In this document: positions 1-8,795 of the stretch, piece after piece
How positions within the stretch are numbered: position 1 is the stretch's first letter
Layout of the letters: each line of letters begins with the position of its first letter
Source of the DNA: Bacteroidetes bacterium HLUCCA01
GTDB taxonomy: Bacteria; Bacteroidota; Rhodothermia; Balneolales; HLUCCA01
Length of the DNA: 64,000 nucleotides
Direction of reading: 5' to 3'
NCBI GenBank assembly: GCA_001314545.1
Contig: LIHN01000004.1
Span: 62,001-126,000, forward strand
The notes under the pieces: model-generated
The model's input: the letters and a program-made list of their open reading frames with translations, nothing else
Databases searched by the model: none
Told to the model about the DNA's origin: nothing
Program-made: the position numbers and the translations under genes

Positions 1-3
1 TCT

Positions 4-34
4 ACAAAAATACCCCGATTTGGGGTATTTTTGT
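4..34. terminator. 13-bp perfect inverted repeat upstream of gbsR-like gene
   Basis: The arms ACAAAAATACCCC (4-16) and GGGGTATTTTTGT (22-34) are perfect reverse complements around a 5-nt loop. The A-run before and T-run after fit a bidirectional intrinsic terminator for a gene left of the window. It ends only 8 nt before the ATG of the GbsR-like regulator, so it could also be that regulator's operator. The sequence cannot distinguish the two. Confidence 0.6.
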
Positions 35-42
35 CTGAGTAC

Positions 43-636
43 ATGGAACAAAAACAAAAAGCATATCAGGAGGCCCTTGAACAGTTTCTGCTGTTGTGGG
101 GGGAAATGGCACCGGCCTGGGGCATTAATAAAACTATGGCCCAGATCCACGCCCTGCTGTATGCCGAAGAAGATCCCATGGACACCGACACGATCATGGC
201 CACCCTCGATATCAGTCGGGGAAATGCCAATATGAACCTGCGCAAGCTCATCGAATGGGGGCTTGTGAGCAAGCACCAGCAGCAGGGGAGTCGTAAAGAG
301 TACTTCGCCGCGGAAAAAGATGTCTGGGTCATCGCTTCCATCATCATCCAGGAACGGCAGTACCGTGAACTCGTACCGGTTAAACAGCACCTTATTGAAT
401 GCCTGCAGCTGCTGGAAGTAGAAGAAAACACGGATCAGTCGGGCGATGCCGACACGGCCGTGTTTCGTGAGCGCATCGAAGATTTTATCAAGGTACTGGA
501 TCTGTTCGAAGAGTTTTCCGCGGCCCTGCTGCCCTATGTGGAAAGTAAAAAACTGGGCTCCCTGAAGACCCTGCTCAAACTGGCCAAGGCCCCGCGCAGG
601 GTACTGGATTCGTTCAACAAAGACAAAAAATCATGA
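43..636 (+). CDS. GbsR/MarR-family transcriptional regulator
   Basis: A 197-residue cytoplasmic DNA-binding protein with a winged helix-turn-helix near residues 25-90, containing the MATLDISRGNANMNLRKL recognition region typical of GbsR-like regulators. Family members repress genes for osmoprotectant or envelope functions; the target here is unknown. The C-terminal half is helical and probably dimerises. The ORF track starts at a TTG (31) that lies inside the inverted repeat, so the ATG at 43 is preferred, although no Shine-Dalgarno precedes either. The stop overlaps the start of yraN by 4 nt, so the two are translationally coupled. Confidence 0.8.
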   Translation: MEQKQKAYQEALEQFLLLWGEMAPAWGINKTMAQIHALLYAEEDPMDTDTIMATLDISRGNANMNLRKLIEWGLVSKHQQQGSRKEYFAAEKDVWVIASIIIQERQYRELVPVKQHLIECLQLLEVEENTDQSGDADTAVFRERIEDFIKVLDLFEEFSAALLPYVESKKLGSLKTLLKLAKAPRRVLDSFNKDKKS

Positions 637-998
637 AATCTACGGTTGAAAAAGGTAAATGGGCCGAAGATCACGCCTGCCGGTTTCTGGAAGATTCAGG
701 GTACAGAGTCCTGGACCGCAATTACCGCTTTATGAAGGCCGAGGTCGATATTGTTGCCTTCATCCCGAATGAAATTGTCTTTGTGGAGGTGCGTTCCCTG
801 CAGAAAACGCTGTTTGGCCGACCGGAAGAAACCATCAGCGACAAGAAAAAGCAACTGCTGTACGAAGGTGCGGAGGCCTGGCTTTATGAGCGTAAAATGG
901 ACGGAGCCCGGATCCGCTTTGACGTGATCAGTGTGATTGGTGATTATAACGACGAAAATCCTGAAATAGACCACTTCAAAAACGCTTTTTGGCTGTAG
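633..998 (+). CDS. YraN family (UPF0102) endonuclease-like protein
   Basis: A 121-residue protein with the YraN pattern: an N-terminal GKWAED helix, then the PD-(D/E)XK-like strand pair AEVDIVA and IVFVEVR, then a helix with conserved lysines. YraN proteins belong to the restriction-endonuclease-like fold and their role is poorly defined. The usual VEVK is VEVR here, so the last catalytic-type lysine is an arginine, and the common GEID is AEVD. It starts inside the end of the upstream regulator gene (ATGA overlap), indicating one transcript. Confidence 0.82.
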   Translation: MKSTVEKGKWAEDHACRFLEDSGYRVLDRNYRFMKAEVDIVAFIPNEIVFVEVRSLQKTLFGRPEETISDKKKQLLYEGAEAWLYERKMDGARIRFDVISVIGDYNDENPEIDHFKNAFWL

Positions 999-1054
999 GA
1001 TGGTAGATTAACAGTATCAGAACACCTATTTTGAGAAATTAACCTCACCCGCCT

Positions 1055-1360
1055 ATGCTGAAAATGAATCCGGTCTGGAATCCGCTGCGCTGGAAAAAAT
1101 CGTTTCTTGTGTCCATGCTTGCCTTTTTTCTGGTGATCTGGTTCGGCTTTTTCGATACCTACAGTGTGTGGACCCGTATTCAGCTGGAGCGTGAAAAACG
1201 AAGCCTTTTACAAAAAACCGAACAACTGGTGCATGATACCGCCTTACTCAGGGAGCGTATTGAGGCCCTCGAAAATGATCCGGCCCTGCTGGAACGCATC
1301 GCACGGGAAGAGTATGGCATGCGAAAACCGGGTGAAACCATATACCGCATCCGGGAATAA
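1055..1360 (+). CDS. FtsB/DivIC-like septum formation initiator
   Basis: A 101-residue single-pass membrane protein. A short basic N-terminus is followed by one transmembrane helix (about residues 16-36), then a coiled coil (about 38-75) and the conserved tail ERIAREEYGMRKPGE, typical of the septum formation initiator family. In known members it links early and late divisome proteins through the periplasmic coiled coil. It sits between yraN and a ROK kinase on the same strand with gaps of 56 and 23 bp. Confidence 0.85.
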   Translation: MLKMNPVWNPLRWKKSFLVSMLAFFLVIWFGFFDTYSVWTRIQLEREKRSLLQKTEQLVHDTALLRERIEALENDPALLERIAREEYGMRKPGETIYRIRE

Positions 1361-1383
1361 ATAACCTATTAGCCTGTACAACT

Positions 1384-2337
1384 ATGGTAACTATTGGAAT
1401 TGATCTGGGGGGAACCAACATCAAAGGCGCCCTGATTGACAGCAAGCTGGGCATACTTTACTCATTTTCTATTGAAACGGAGGCCGACCAGGGTAAGGAT
1501 CACGTTATTGGTCGTGTTGCCGAAGCCATTCAGATGGCCAAGGCAAAAGCCGAGGGTGAAATTTACGGCGTGGGAATCGGCTCGCCCGGCGTCATCTCCT
1601 ACGACCGTACCACCGTATCGGTGCCGCCCAACTTCCCGGGGTGGGAAAAAGAAAACCTCGCCGAAATTCTCCGGGAAAAAACGGAGCTTGACTGCTTCGT
1701 AGACAACGATGCCAACCTAATGGCCCTGGGGTCATCCCGTTTCGGGATAGGCAAACAGTTCGACAGTTTCATCATGATTACCCTGGGTACGGGTGTGGGC
1801 GGAGGTATCATTTATCAGCGCAAACTGTACCGGGGTGTTACCGGAGGAGCTGCTGAACTGGGGCATGTCATTATTGATACCAACGGCCCAGATTCACTGA
1901 GTCCGGCGCGGGGGGGCATCGAGGCCTATCTGGGTCAGCGCTTTCTGAGCCGGCTGGCCTGGGAGGAGATTCGCAAACGCACTGACAACCCCCTGTATGA
2001 GCAGTTTTCTGGCGATCCTGCCAGGCTGGAGCCGGTTCATCTTGTGCGCGAAGCCGATAAAGGCAACGCACTGGCGATTGAGCTGCTGCGCAAGGCAGGA
2101 GAAAAACTCGGCATCGCCATGGTGAATTATGTGCACGTGCTGGATATCCGCAAAATTGTGGTCAGCGGCGGTGTTGCCAAGGCCGGAGAATACATTCTGG
2201 GTCCGGCCCGTGAAATGGCTATGAAACGGCTGCTGGAACCATTCCGGACCGATTTTGAAATCGTGTATGAGTCGCTGGGCAATGACGCTGCGGTTCTGGG
2301 TGCCGGAAGCCTGCCGCTCGAGCACAACAACATTTAA
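1384..2337 (+). CDS. ROK family sugar kinase (glucokinase-like)
   Basis: 317 residues, full length for ROK kinases. It has the ATP-binding DLGGTNIKG at the N-terminus, the catalytic-Asp region FVDNDANLMALG and the glycine-rich GTGVGGG loop. Expected reaction: ATP-dependent phosphorylation of glucose or a related hexose in the cytoplasm. The ROK signature region after AELGH lacks the CXCGXXGC zinc motif and reads SLSPARGGIEAYLGQ, so it belongs to a ROK subgroup without the structural zinc cysteines. Substrate is therefore uncertain. It lies 14 bp upstream of lptD. Confidence 0.8.
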   Translation: MVTIGIDLGGTNIKGALIDSKLGILYSFSIETEADQGKDHVIGRVAEAIQMAKAKAEGEIYGVGIGSPGVISYDRTTVSVPPNFPGWEKENLAEILREKTELDCFVDNDANLMALGSSRFGIGKQFDSFIMITLGTGVGGGIIYQRKLYRGVTGGAAELGHVIIDTNGPDSLSPARGGIEAYLGQRFLSRLAWEEIRKRTDNPLYEQFSGDPARLEPVHLVREADKGNALAIELLRKAGEKLGIAMVNYVHVLDIRKIVVSGGVAKAGEYILGPAREMAMKRLLEPFRTDFEIVYESLGNDAAVLGAGSLPLEHNNI

Positions 2338-2351
2338 CGGATCGCTGTTGC

Positions 2352-4991
2352 ATGAAGGAATGCCGGCCGGCAGGAAAGCAGTTACTCATCGTTTGGTTAT
2401 GCCTCCTGCTGGCCGGCAGCACTGCGTACGCGCAGCAACGTGAACAGGGCGCAGAGGGGGAGAACGGACTGACAACGCAGTCAAATGAAGAAGGCTCCGG
2501 CTCCGCTCTTGTGCGCTTCTCAGCACGCGACTCCCTGACTTTTCAGCTTCGTGGCTCCCGTGAAGCCCGGCTTTTCGGAAACGCCCGCGTCAGCCACACC
2601 GCTGGCGAACTGACCTCCGGTCGTATTACACTGAACCTGGATGAAACCACCATGAGTGCACAGGCCCTCACCCCCGGAGATACCCTCTCCGAGCCTGTGC
2701 TGGAGCGGGAAGGAGACCGCATCCGATCGCAGCGCATCTTGTTCAATTATGAAACCGAAAAAGGCAAGTTCGATGTAGCCCGTGTGCGCATGGACGAGGC
2801 CAGCGTGACCGGTAATCAGGTAAAACGCGTGGCCCCCCACGTCATCTTCATACGCGAGGGCATCTACTCCACCTGCGACCTCGACCATCCGCACTACTAT
2901 ATCCAGGCTGACCGGATGAAAATTGTGGACGAAGACGAAATCTTTTTCACCCGGGCCCGGCTCTACATCCTGGACATTCCCTATCCGCTGGTATTCCCCT
3001 TCGGACTGATTCCCTCCCAGATGCGCCAGAAACGCTCCGGTCTGCTGGAACCCAGCTACGTCTTTCAAGACCAGCGCGACCGCGGACTGGGCGTGCAGAA
3101 CCTCGGCTGGTTTCAGTATTTCAATGACAATATCACCAGCACCCTGCGCGGTGATATCTTCACGTCCGGAACCTTCCTGATTGACTCGCGCACCCAGTAC
3201 AACTATCAGAACCGCTACCGGGGTTCGGTTACCCTCAGCTACTCCCGGGACCGCGGACTGGAACCCACCGATCCCGATTTCTCCAAAAACACCCAGCAGC
3301 TCCTGCAGATCAACCACCAGCAAACTATTTCACCCTACGCCAGTTTCAACACCGATCTGACCCTGAGAACCAGCCAGTTCTACAACCGTAACTCCTATGA
3401 TATTGATGACCGGGCCAACACCAGTACCACCAGCCGTATCTCCTACAACTACCGGCACCCCGACGGGCTTTACACCCTGGGTGCCAACATCTCCCAAACC
3501 CAGAACTTCCGTGACAACTCGGTAAGCCTTCAGGGTCCCACCGTGAATTTCTCCCTCCGACGGCAGACCCCCTTTCAACCCGCCGTACGCCGTACCAACC
3601 CCAAATGGTACGAATCGTTTTCCTACGGCTACAATAATCGTTTCAACTCCCGCTTCAGTTTTAATCCCCTGGACGGAACCGACTCGGAAATCTCCTGGAT
3701 TGAGGCCCTTTTACGTCCATCCAAATACCGGGAAGCAACCGGCGACAACGGGTACATCGATGTAGGCTTCATTCAGTCGGCCGATGCGACCTCACAACTG
3801 CTCCCGAGCGATTATATCAACCTGACGGCAACCGTGCGCTACAATGAATACTGGTACCCGCAGACCATCCGCAGGGTATTCGATCCCCGGCAAAACCGGG
3901 TAACGGAGGAAATCGAGCGGGGATTTGCCACGGCCCGGGACTTCAACACCTCCCTTTCACTGGGAACCACCATTTATGGTACCTCCACCGCACAATTCCG
4001 CACACTGGAAGGATTCCGGCATACCATGCGCCCATCGGTAAGCTATAACTACCGGCCCGACTTCTCCTCTGATTTCTGGGGGTTTTACCGCTCCGTACCT
4101 ACAGACACCCTTGGAAATACCCAGCGATACTCCATCTTTCAGCGCGGTGTTTTCGGCGGTCCCGGTGCCGGTGAACAGCAGGCCATTGCCTTCTCGCTAG
4201 ATAACGTCTTTGAAACCAAACAGGTCAAACGCGACTCTACCGGTCGGCGGAATGAGCAGATCATCAGAATCATTGACAACCTCAGGGCCAGTGTTGCCTA
4301 TAACTTCGCTGCGGAACAGTTCAATTTGAGTCCCCTGCAATTGAATATGAATTCGCGCGTATTGCCGGATATCAGTTTCAACGCCAGTGCCACCATGAAC
4401 TTTTATGACACCGACTCCACCGGGAGGGCCGTTCCCCAATACCTGTGGGACAATGGTAACGGTTTTGCCAGGCTGACCAACTTCCGGTTCAGTGCCAGCA
4501 CCCAGTTTTCTCCGGGGCAACGCTCGCAGATTCAACCCTATCAATACCGCAATCCGCGCTACTATGACCCCTTTGACCAGAGCGAATTCCGATTATTCGA
4601 CGAAACGTTCAACGATTACCCGGTTCAGCCGCTGGATGTAGCCTGGGCCCTCAACCTGAGTTTCAGCTACAGCTGGCAACGCGTCAACAATGACACCCGC
4701 AAAAGCGCCATTCTGAATGCCAACAACATCCGCATCAGACTAACTCCGGAATGGGAGTTCACCACCTCACTGGGGTATGATTTCATCGAACAAAACCTGA
4801 CACCTACCCGGTTCAGCGTGCGGCGCAACCTGCACTGCTGGAACATGTCGTTTGACTGGAATCCATTTGGCGATTTTCAGTACTACCTGTTCCGTCTGAG
4901 TGTAACAGACACCCAGATTCAGGGCCTCATGCAGATGCTGCCGGGCTTGAATAATCTGGACCGGAGCAGCTCTCCTATCAATCGCAGATAA
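2352..4991 (+). CDS. LptD/OstA-like LPS assembly outer-membrane protein
   Basis: 879 residues. A signal peptide (about residues 1-28, ending AYAQ) precedes an OstA/LptA-like beta-jellyroll region (about 50-210). The rest is a long beta-barrel with alternating aromatic and polar strands and many Asn/Tyr/Arg, ending in short strands. The block YSTCDLDHPHYY followed by LDIPYPLVFPFG is characteristic of Bacteroidota LptD-like proteins. Role: insertion of lipopolysaccharide into the outer leaflet. It follows the ROK kinase by 14 bp. The -1 antisense ORFs inside it are codon-bias shadows. Confidence 0.85.
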   Translation: MKECRPAGKQLLIVWLCLLLAGSTAYAQQREQGAEGENGLTTQSNEEGSGSALVRFSARDSLTFQLRGSREARLFGNARVSHTAGELTSGRITLNLDETTMSAQALTPGDTLSEPVLEREGDRIRSQRILFNYETEKGKFDVARVRMDEASVTGNQVKRVAPHVIFIREGIYSTCDLDHPHYYIQADRMKIVDEDEIFFTRARLYILDIPYPLVFPFGLIPSQMRQKRSGLLEPSYVFQDQRDRGLGVQNLGWFQYFNDNITSTLRGDIFTSGTFLIDSRTQYNYQNRYRGSVTLSYSRDRGLEPTDPDFSKNTQQLLQINHQQTISPYASFNTDLTLRTSQFYNRNSYDIDDRANTSTTSRISYNYRHPDGLYTLGANISQTQNFRDNSVSLQGPTVNFSLRRQTPFQPAVRRTNPKWYESFSYGYNNRFNSRFSFNPLDGTDSEISWIEALLRPSKYREATGDNGYIDVGFIQSADATSQLLPSDYINLTATVRYNEYWYPQTIRRVFDPRQNRVTEEIERGFATARDFNTSLSLGTTIYGTSTAQFRTLEGFRHTMRPSVSYNYRPDFSSDFWGFYRSVPTDTLGNTQRYSIFQRGVFGGPGAGEQQAIAFSLDNVFETKQVKRDSTGRRNEQIIRIIDNLRASVAYNFAAEQFNLSPLQLNMNSRVLPDISFNASATMNFYDTDSTGRAVPQYLWDNGNGFARLTNFRFSASTQFSPGQRSQIQPYQYRNPRYYDPFDQSEFRLFDETFNDYPVQPLDVAWALNLSFSYSWQRVNNDTRKSAILNANNIRIRLTPEWEFTTSLGYDFIEQNLTPTRFSVRRNLHCWNMSFDWNPFGDFQYYLFRLSVTDTQIQGLMQMLPGLNNLDRSSSPINRR

Positions 4992-5242
4992 GCCGGTTAT
5001 CCATTATATTTTCGTAAAAGCTCAGAAATAAATTGCTTTTGTATTAAAAAAGCGGTCTTTTATAGTAGGTGATGCTCTGCGGAGCTGGTTATATCAACAG
5101 TAGTGGATGTTGATTTTTTTACAGGCATATTGCAAACAGGCCCCCAAAGGGCGCTGATAATCCTTATATTTAATGAGTCTAAGGAAGCAGTACACGATCT
5201 GTCTCGCTAATCGCGCATTTTATTTAACAGGAAGCTCCATTG

Positions 5243-5818
5243 ATGGGAGACTTAACACACGAAGAACTCAAAAAGCAGCAGGATTTCAGGGCTGAGATGA
5301 TCCCCCATCTCGATGCGTTGTATAATTTTGCGCTTAGACTTACGACGGATCCGACCGACGCTGAAGACCTTGTACAGGATACGATAGTCAAGGCATTCCG
5401 TTTTTTTAACAGCTATGAGAAAGGTACCAATGCCAAAGCATGGCTTTTCCGTATTCTGAAAAATTCCTACATCAACAATTACCGCAAAAAGTCCAAGCAA
5501 CCCCATCAGGTTGACTATGACGAGGTGTCTACCTACTACGAAACCGTACGCAGCGAACAATCTGACACTACGGACATGGAAGACATCATGTACCGGGAAA
5601 TGCTGGATGATCAGGTGACCCGGGCGCTGGAACGACTGCCGGAAGATTTCCGGACCGTTGTTCTGCTTTGCGATGTAGAAGGATTTACCTACGAGGAAAT
5701 AGCCAATATGCTGGATGTACCCATCGGTACCATCCGGTCACGACTGCACCGCGGACGAAATCTGCTGCGTACGGCATTGGTTGAATACGCCGACAAGAAA
5801 GGCTATAACCTGGATTGA
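5243..5818 (+). CDS. ECF-type RNA polymerase sigma factor
   Basis: 191 residues with the two ECF domains: sigma2 (about 15-85; DAEDLVQDTIVKAF and the core-binding region KAWLFRILKNSYINNYRK) and sigma4 (about 125-180; LPEDFRTVVLLCDVEGFTYEEIA with the helix-turn-helix GTIRSRLHRGR). It directs RNA polymerase to stress or envelope promoters. No anti-sigma gene adjoins it, so control must come from elsewhere. The start is the ATG at 5243; the track's M is the TTG at 5240. A 250-bp leader separates it from lptD, so it probably has its own promoter. Confidence 0.88.
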   Translation: MGDLTHEELKKQQDFRAEMIPHLDALYNFALRLTTDPTDAEDLVQDTIVKAFRFFNSYEKGTNAKAWLFRILKNSYINNYRKKSKQPHQVDYDEVSTYYETVRSEQSDTTDMEDIMYREMLDDQVTRALERLPEDFRTVVLLCDVEGFTYEEIANMLDVPIGTIRSRLHRGRNLLRTALVEYADKKGYNLD

Positions 5819-5827
5819 TCTCATGCA

Positions 5828-5846
5828 CTGACTACCCGGTAGTCAG
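5828..5846. terminator. Palindrome between convergent genes
   Basis: CTGACTACC-C-GGTAGTCAG is a 9-bp perfect dyad between the convergent sigma-factor and LysM genes. There is no T-run, so it is at best a weak bidirectional terminator or a protein site. Confidence 0.35.
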
Positions 5847-5898
5847 GCTGCTCTATGATTTCACCGGCCCGTCACGAAGCATAGCCCGGTTATAATCC

Positions 5899-7239
5899 CT
5901 ACTGCTCATCCGCCAGTATAACAGCCCGGTTTGAACGGTTCGGCGCATACCCCAGTGCATCGTAGGCCGCATGGGAAAGCTTAATCCCCGACTCGACCAT
6001 ACGATCGTTAATCAGCACAAAAATCCCTTTGCCATTTTCCGGATGCTGAACAAAGACCACGCTGCCAAGCGGAAGGCGGTTGTGCGAGGCCGTATAACCC
6101 GTAGGATTGTACAAGTCGCCGCTGGTTGTGGACCGACCGCGGTCGGTGTCTGCATACCGGAATACCGGTTCATCGCTCAGGCTTTCCGACTGGCGCGTAT
6201 CCGTGACCTCCGCTGCCCTGTACGGGTTCTCGTAGGTAATGTCCGGCGGCAAGAGTACCACCAGCTGCTGACCCTGACGCAGCGTGCTTAAATCGAAATC
6301 CGGATTCAGCGCCTGCAGCTCAGATTCATTCATAGAAAATCGCTCCAGTAATGCGCTCAGACGATCGCCCCGGCGAACTTCGTAGGTAGTAAATCTTCCC
6401 TGGGGTGTTGACTGTTCAGTGCCCTCTCCAACGGAAGGTAACCCTTGTGGCCTGCGGATCATGAGAACCTGCCCAACAGCGAGTCGGTCACTGCGCAGTT
6501 GATTCAGTTCACGGAGCTCAGCACTGCTGATACCAAATCTGCGTGCGATTTGCGATATGGTGTCGCCGGAACGAACCACGTAGTACGCTGAACTGACAGG
6601 ACCAAACCGGATTGCCTCTCCGTCTTGCAGCGGAACCGTTGCAGAAACCGAGTCGACCTCGGTAATAATCAGCTCTTCTGTTGAAATAGCATCAATGGTA
6701 TCGGTAATTACCAGACCGGAATCCGCATCGGTGCTGTCGGGACTCGTTTCTTCACCCTCCGGCGATGGTGGAGCTGCAGCCTGCTCCTCGGTCACATTCT
6801 GGGTGGATTCCAGGATTTCGAGTACCTGACCGACCTCGATGAGGTTGGATGTCAGATTGTTCCAGTTTCGTACCTCAGCAACCGTTACCCCGTACCGTCG
6901 GGATATGCTGAAGAGCGTTTCCCCGGCGCCTACCCGGTGAAGGACACGTTCGGCCGGCCTGTCGCCCGGGGTAACTTCTGCCGGGCGCTGCACCTGCTCT
7001 CCGGCCGGTGCACTCACTATGAGTCGTTGACCAACGCTGATGGTGTTCCCGGAAAGCCCGTTCCAGCGGCGGATGTCCTCCACAGATACGTCATACATCC
7101 GCGAGATACGATACAGGGTCTCGCCGGCCTGAACAACGTGTACATCCCGCTGACCCGACGACTGGGCCTGCGTCAGCGAAGGCATCGCCATGAAGATCAT
7201 AAGGATAAGGGTTCCGAGAAGGATAAAATTTCGTTTCAT
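5899..7239 (-). CDS. LysM repeat protein with RlpA-like DPBB domain
   Basis: 446 residues, exported (signal peptide about 1-26 ending LTQAQ). Four LysM modules (about 33-75, 100-142, 219-262, 285-329), each opening with V-x-x-GETL/GDTI-type motifs, bind peptidoglycan. An acidic linker (about 145-205) separates the second and third. The C-terminal 365-446 resembles the double-psi beta-barrel of RlpA (TASHNRLPLGSVVFV, VLINDR), a family that includes septal glycan-cleaving enzymes; the usual RGPF after INDR is absent. It is the last gene of the porQ-aroC-TPR series, 9 bp after the TPR gene. Confidence 0.85.
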   Translation of the reverse strand: MKRNFILLGTLILMIFMAMPSLTQAQSSGQRDVHVVQAGETLYRISRMYDVSVEDIRRWNGLSGNTISVGQRLIVSAPAGEQVQRPAEVTPGDRPAERVLHRVGAGETLFSISRRYGVTVAEVRNWNNLTSNLIEVGQVLEILESTQNVTEEQAAAPPSPEGEETSPDSTDADSGLVITDTIDAISTEELIITEVDSVSATVPLQDGEAIRFGPVSSAYYVVRSGDTISQIARRFGISSAELRELNQLRSDRLAVGQVLMIRRPQGLPSVGEGTEQSTPQGRFTTYEVRRGDRLSALLERFSMNESELQALNPDFDLSTLRQGQQLVVLLPPDITYENPYRAAEVTDTRQSESLSDEPVFRYADTDRGRSTTSGDLYNPTGYTASHNRLPLGSVVFVQHPENGKGIFVLINDRMVESGIKLSHAAYDALGYAPNRSNRAVILADEQ

Positions 7240-7248
7240 AAGGGTAGT

Positions 7249-7572
7249 TTAATCGTTCCAGCCCAGTTCCAGCTCGCTGACAGCCTGTCTGAGTTCTGAA
7301 GCCGCATGCGCATCACTGAGGCGCGAGGCGCATGCGATGCCGGTTTCATACACGCCGCGGGCCTCGTCTTCACGATCCATTTCCTGCAGCAGCTTACCAA
7401 GATGGTAGTAGGCGCCAACATAGTCGGGATCCCGCTTGAGCAGGGTTTGAAAGGTATTGAGCGCGGCTTCGTTATCGCCCGCTTTTCTGTATTCCATGGC
7501 CAGAGCAAAGCGGGTGAACCCGTCATTCTCATCCATTTTCAGGAAGGATTTGAGCTGTTCAATCTTGTCCAC
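7249..7572 (-). CDS. Small tetratricopeptide-repeat protein
   Basis: 107 residues, cytoplasmic, with no signal peptide. Two to three TPR helices are visible: FTRFALAMEYRKAGDNEAAL, then DYVGAYYHLGKLLQEMDRED and a degenerate third. TPRs mediate protein-protein contacts and no partner is evident. The start is GTG at 7572, 42 bp after aroC, and the stop is 9 bp before the LysM gene, so it is probably cotranscribed with both. Confidence 0.75.
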   Translation of the reverse strand: MDKIEQLKSFLKMDENDGFTRFALAMEYRKAGDNEAALNTFQTLLKRDPDYVGAYYHLGKLLQEMDREDEARGVYETGIACASRLSDAHAASELRQAVSELELGWND

Positions 7573-7614
7573 GTTGTAATTTGTTTTAGAGGTAGTAACG
7601 CCGGGACCGCGCCT

Positions 7615-8793
7615 TTATGGTGCAGGATAGCGCTGGAGGATTTCTTCGAGGGAATCGCCGCCGAATTTTTCCAGAAAGGCGTTGGCCAGTACCGGGGCAA
7701 TCACGTTTTCAATCACCACCACGGCGCGGGGCAGTGCACAGACATCGGAACGTTCGTAGCGGGTATCAATTTCCTCGAGGGTGTCGATGTCAACCGTTTT
7801 CAAGGGTTTGAGCATGGTGGGAATGGGCTTCATGATGCCACGGATAATCAGCGGCATACCGGTGGTCATCCCCCCCTCCAGTCCGCCCGCGCGATTGGTA
7901 CGACGGGTATAGGTGGTTCCGTCATGGGTGATTTCATCGTGAACCTCGGAGCCGGGTAAACCGCCGGCTTCAAATCCGAGTCCGAATTCAATGCCCTTCA
8001 TGGCCTGAGTGCCCATAATGGCCTGGGCCAGAAGCCCGTCAAGCTTGCGGTCCCAGTGGACGTAGCTGCCGAGTCCGGCCGGAAGTCCGGTTACAATAAT
8101 TTCGTACACACCCCCCAGGGAGGACCCGGCCTTGCGGTATTTTTTGATTTCCTCTACCATCTCATCCGTCAGACTGGCATCCAGACAGCGCACCTCGGAT
8201 TCATCGGCGGAGGTGAACAGGTGCTCGGCACCCTTCTCTGCATAGGGATCGGCCGTAGCACGAACATGGTCCCAGTTGCGGTAACCCGCCCCCCCGATGC
8301 GAAGTACGTGCCCGCCGATTTCAATACCGACCTCCTTGAGCAATTTGCGGGCAACGGCGCCACAGGCTACACGCATCCCGGTTTCACGCGCGCTGGAGCG
8401 CTCAATAACCGGTCGAATGTCACCGAAGCGGTATTTCTGATTACCAACGAGGTCGGCGTGACCCGGTCTGGGCAGGGTAATGCGTTCAACGCCTTCTCCA
8501 TCACCTTCAACCGACATGACAACCGGCCAGTTGGCCTCGTCTTTTTCATAGGCACGGTTAACCAGCGACATCGCGATGGGCCCTCCGGAGGTCTTTCCGA
8601 AACGGATACCTGAGTGAATGCGGGGAATATCTTTTTCCCAGGCCATCCGGCCGCCTCTGCCGTAGCCCTGCTGTCGGCGGGCCAGGTGAAGGGCAATATC
8701 GTCAATGGTAATGGGTACACCTGCTGGCATACCTTCAACAATACCGGTGAGTTCAGGTCCGTGCGACTCGCCGGAAGTGAGGTAACGTATCAT
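7615..8793 (-). CDS. aroC: Chorismate synthase
   Basis: 392 residues. Catalyses the last shikimate step, 5-enolpyruvylshikimate-3-phosphate to chorismate, with reduced FMN. Family signatures: GESHGPELTGIVEGMPAG at the N-terminus, RRQQGYGRGGRM, the PRPGHADLVGNQKY stretch and RSSARETGMRVACGA. It begins 2 bp after the porQ stop on the minus strand, an unusual pairing of a secretion gene with an aromatic-pathway gene. No other shikimate gene lies nearby. Confidence 0.96.
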   Translation of the reverse strand: MIRYLTSGESHGPELTGIVEGMPAGVPITIDDIALHLARRQQGYGRGGRMAWEKDIPRIHSGIRFGKTSGGPIAMSLVNRAYEKDEANWPVVMSVEGDGEGVERITLPRPGHADLVGNQKYRFGDIRPVIERSSARETGMRVACGAVARKLLKEVGIEIGGHVLRIGGAGYRNWDHVRATADPYAEKGAEHLFTSADESEVRCLDASLTDEMVEEIKKYRKAGSSLGGVYEIIVTGLPAGLGSYVHWDRKLDGLLAQAIMGTQAMKGIEFGLGFEAGGLPGSEVHDEITHDGTTYTRRTNRAGGLEGGMTTGMPLIIRGIMKPIPTMLKPLKTVDIDTLEEIDTRYERSDVCALPRAVVVIENVIAPVLANAFLEKFGGDSLEEILQRYPAP

Positions 8794-8795
8794 GT

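Noticed and set aside
2520-3323. 267-residue minus-strand ORF inside lptD
   Set aside because: It is the codon-bias shadow of a strongly supported gene, with no family features and no start signal.
5016-5040. AAAAGC/GCTTTT hairpin after lptD
   Set aside because: Only 6 bp, AT-rich stem and no following T-run beyond the stem itself.
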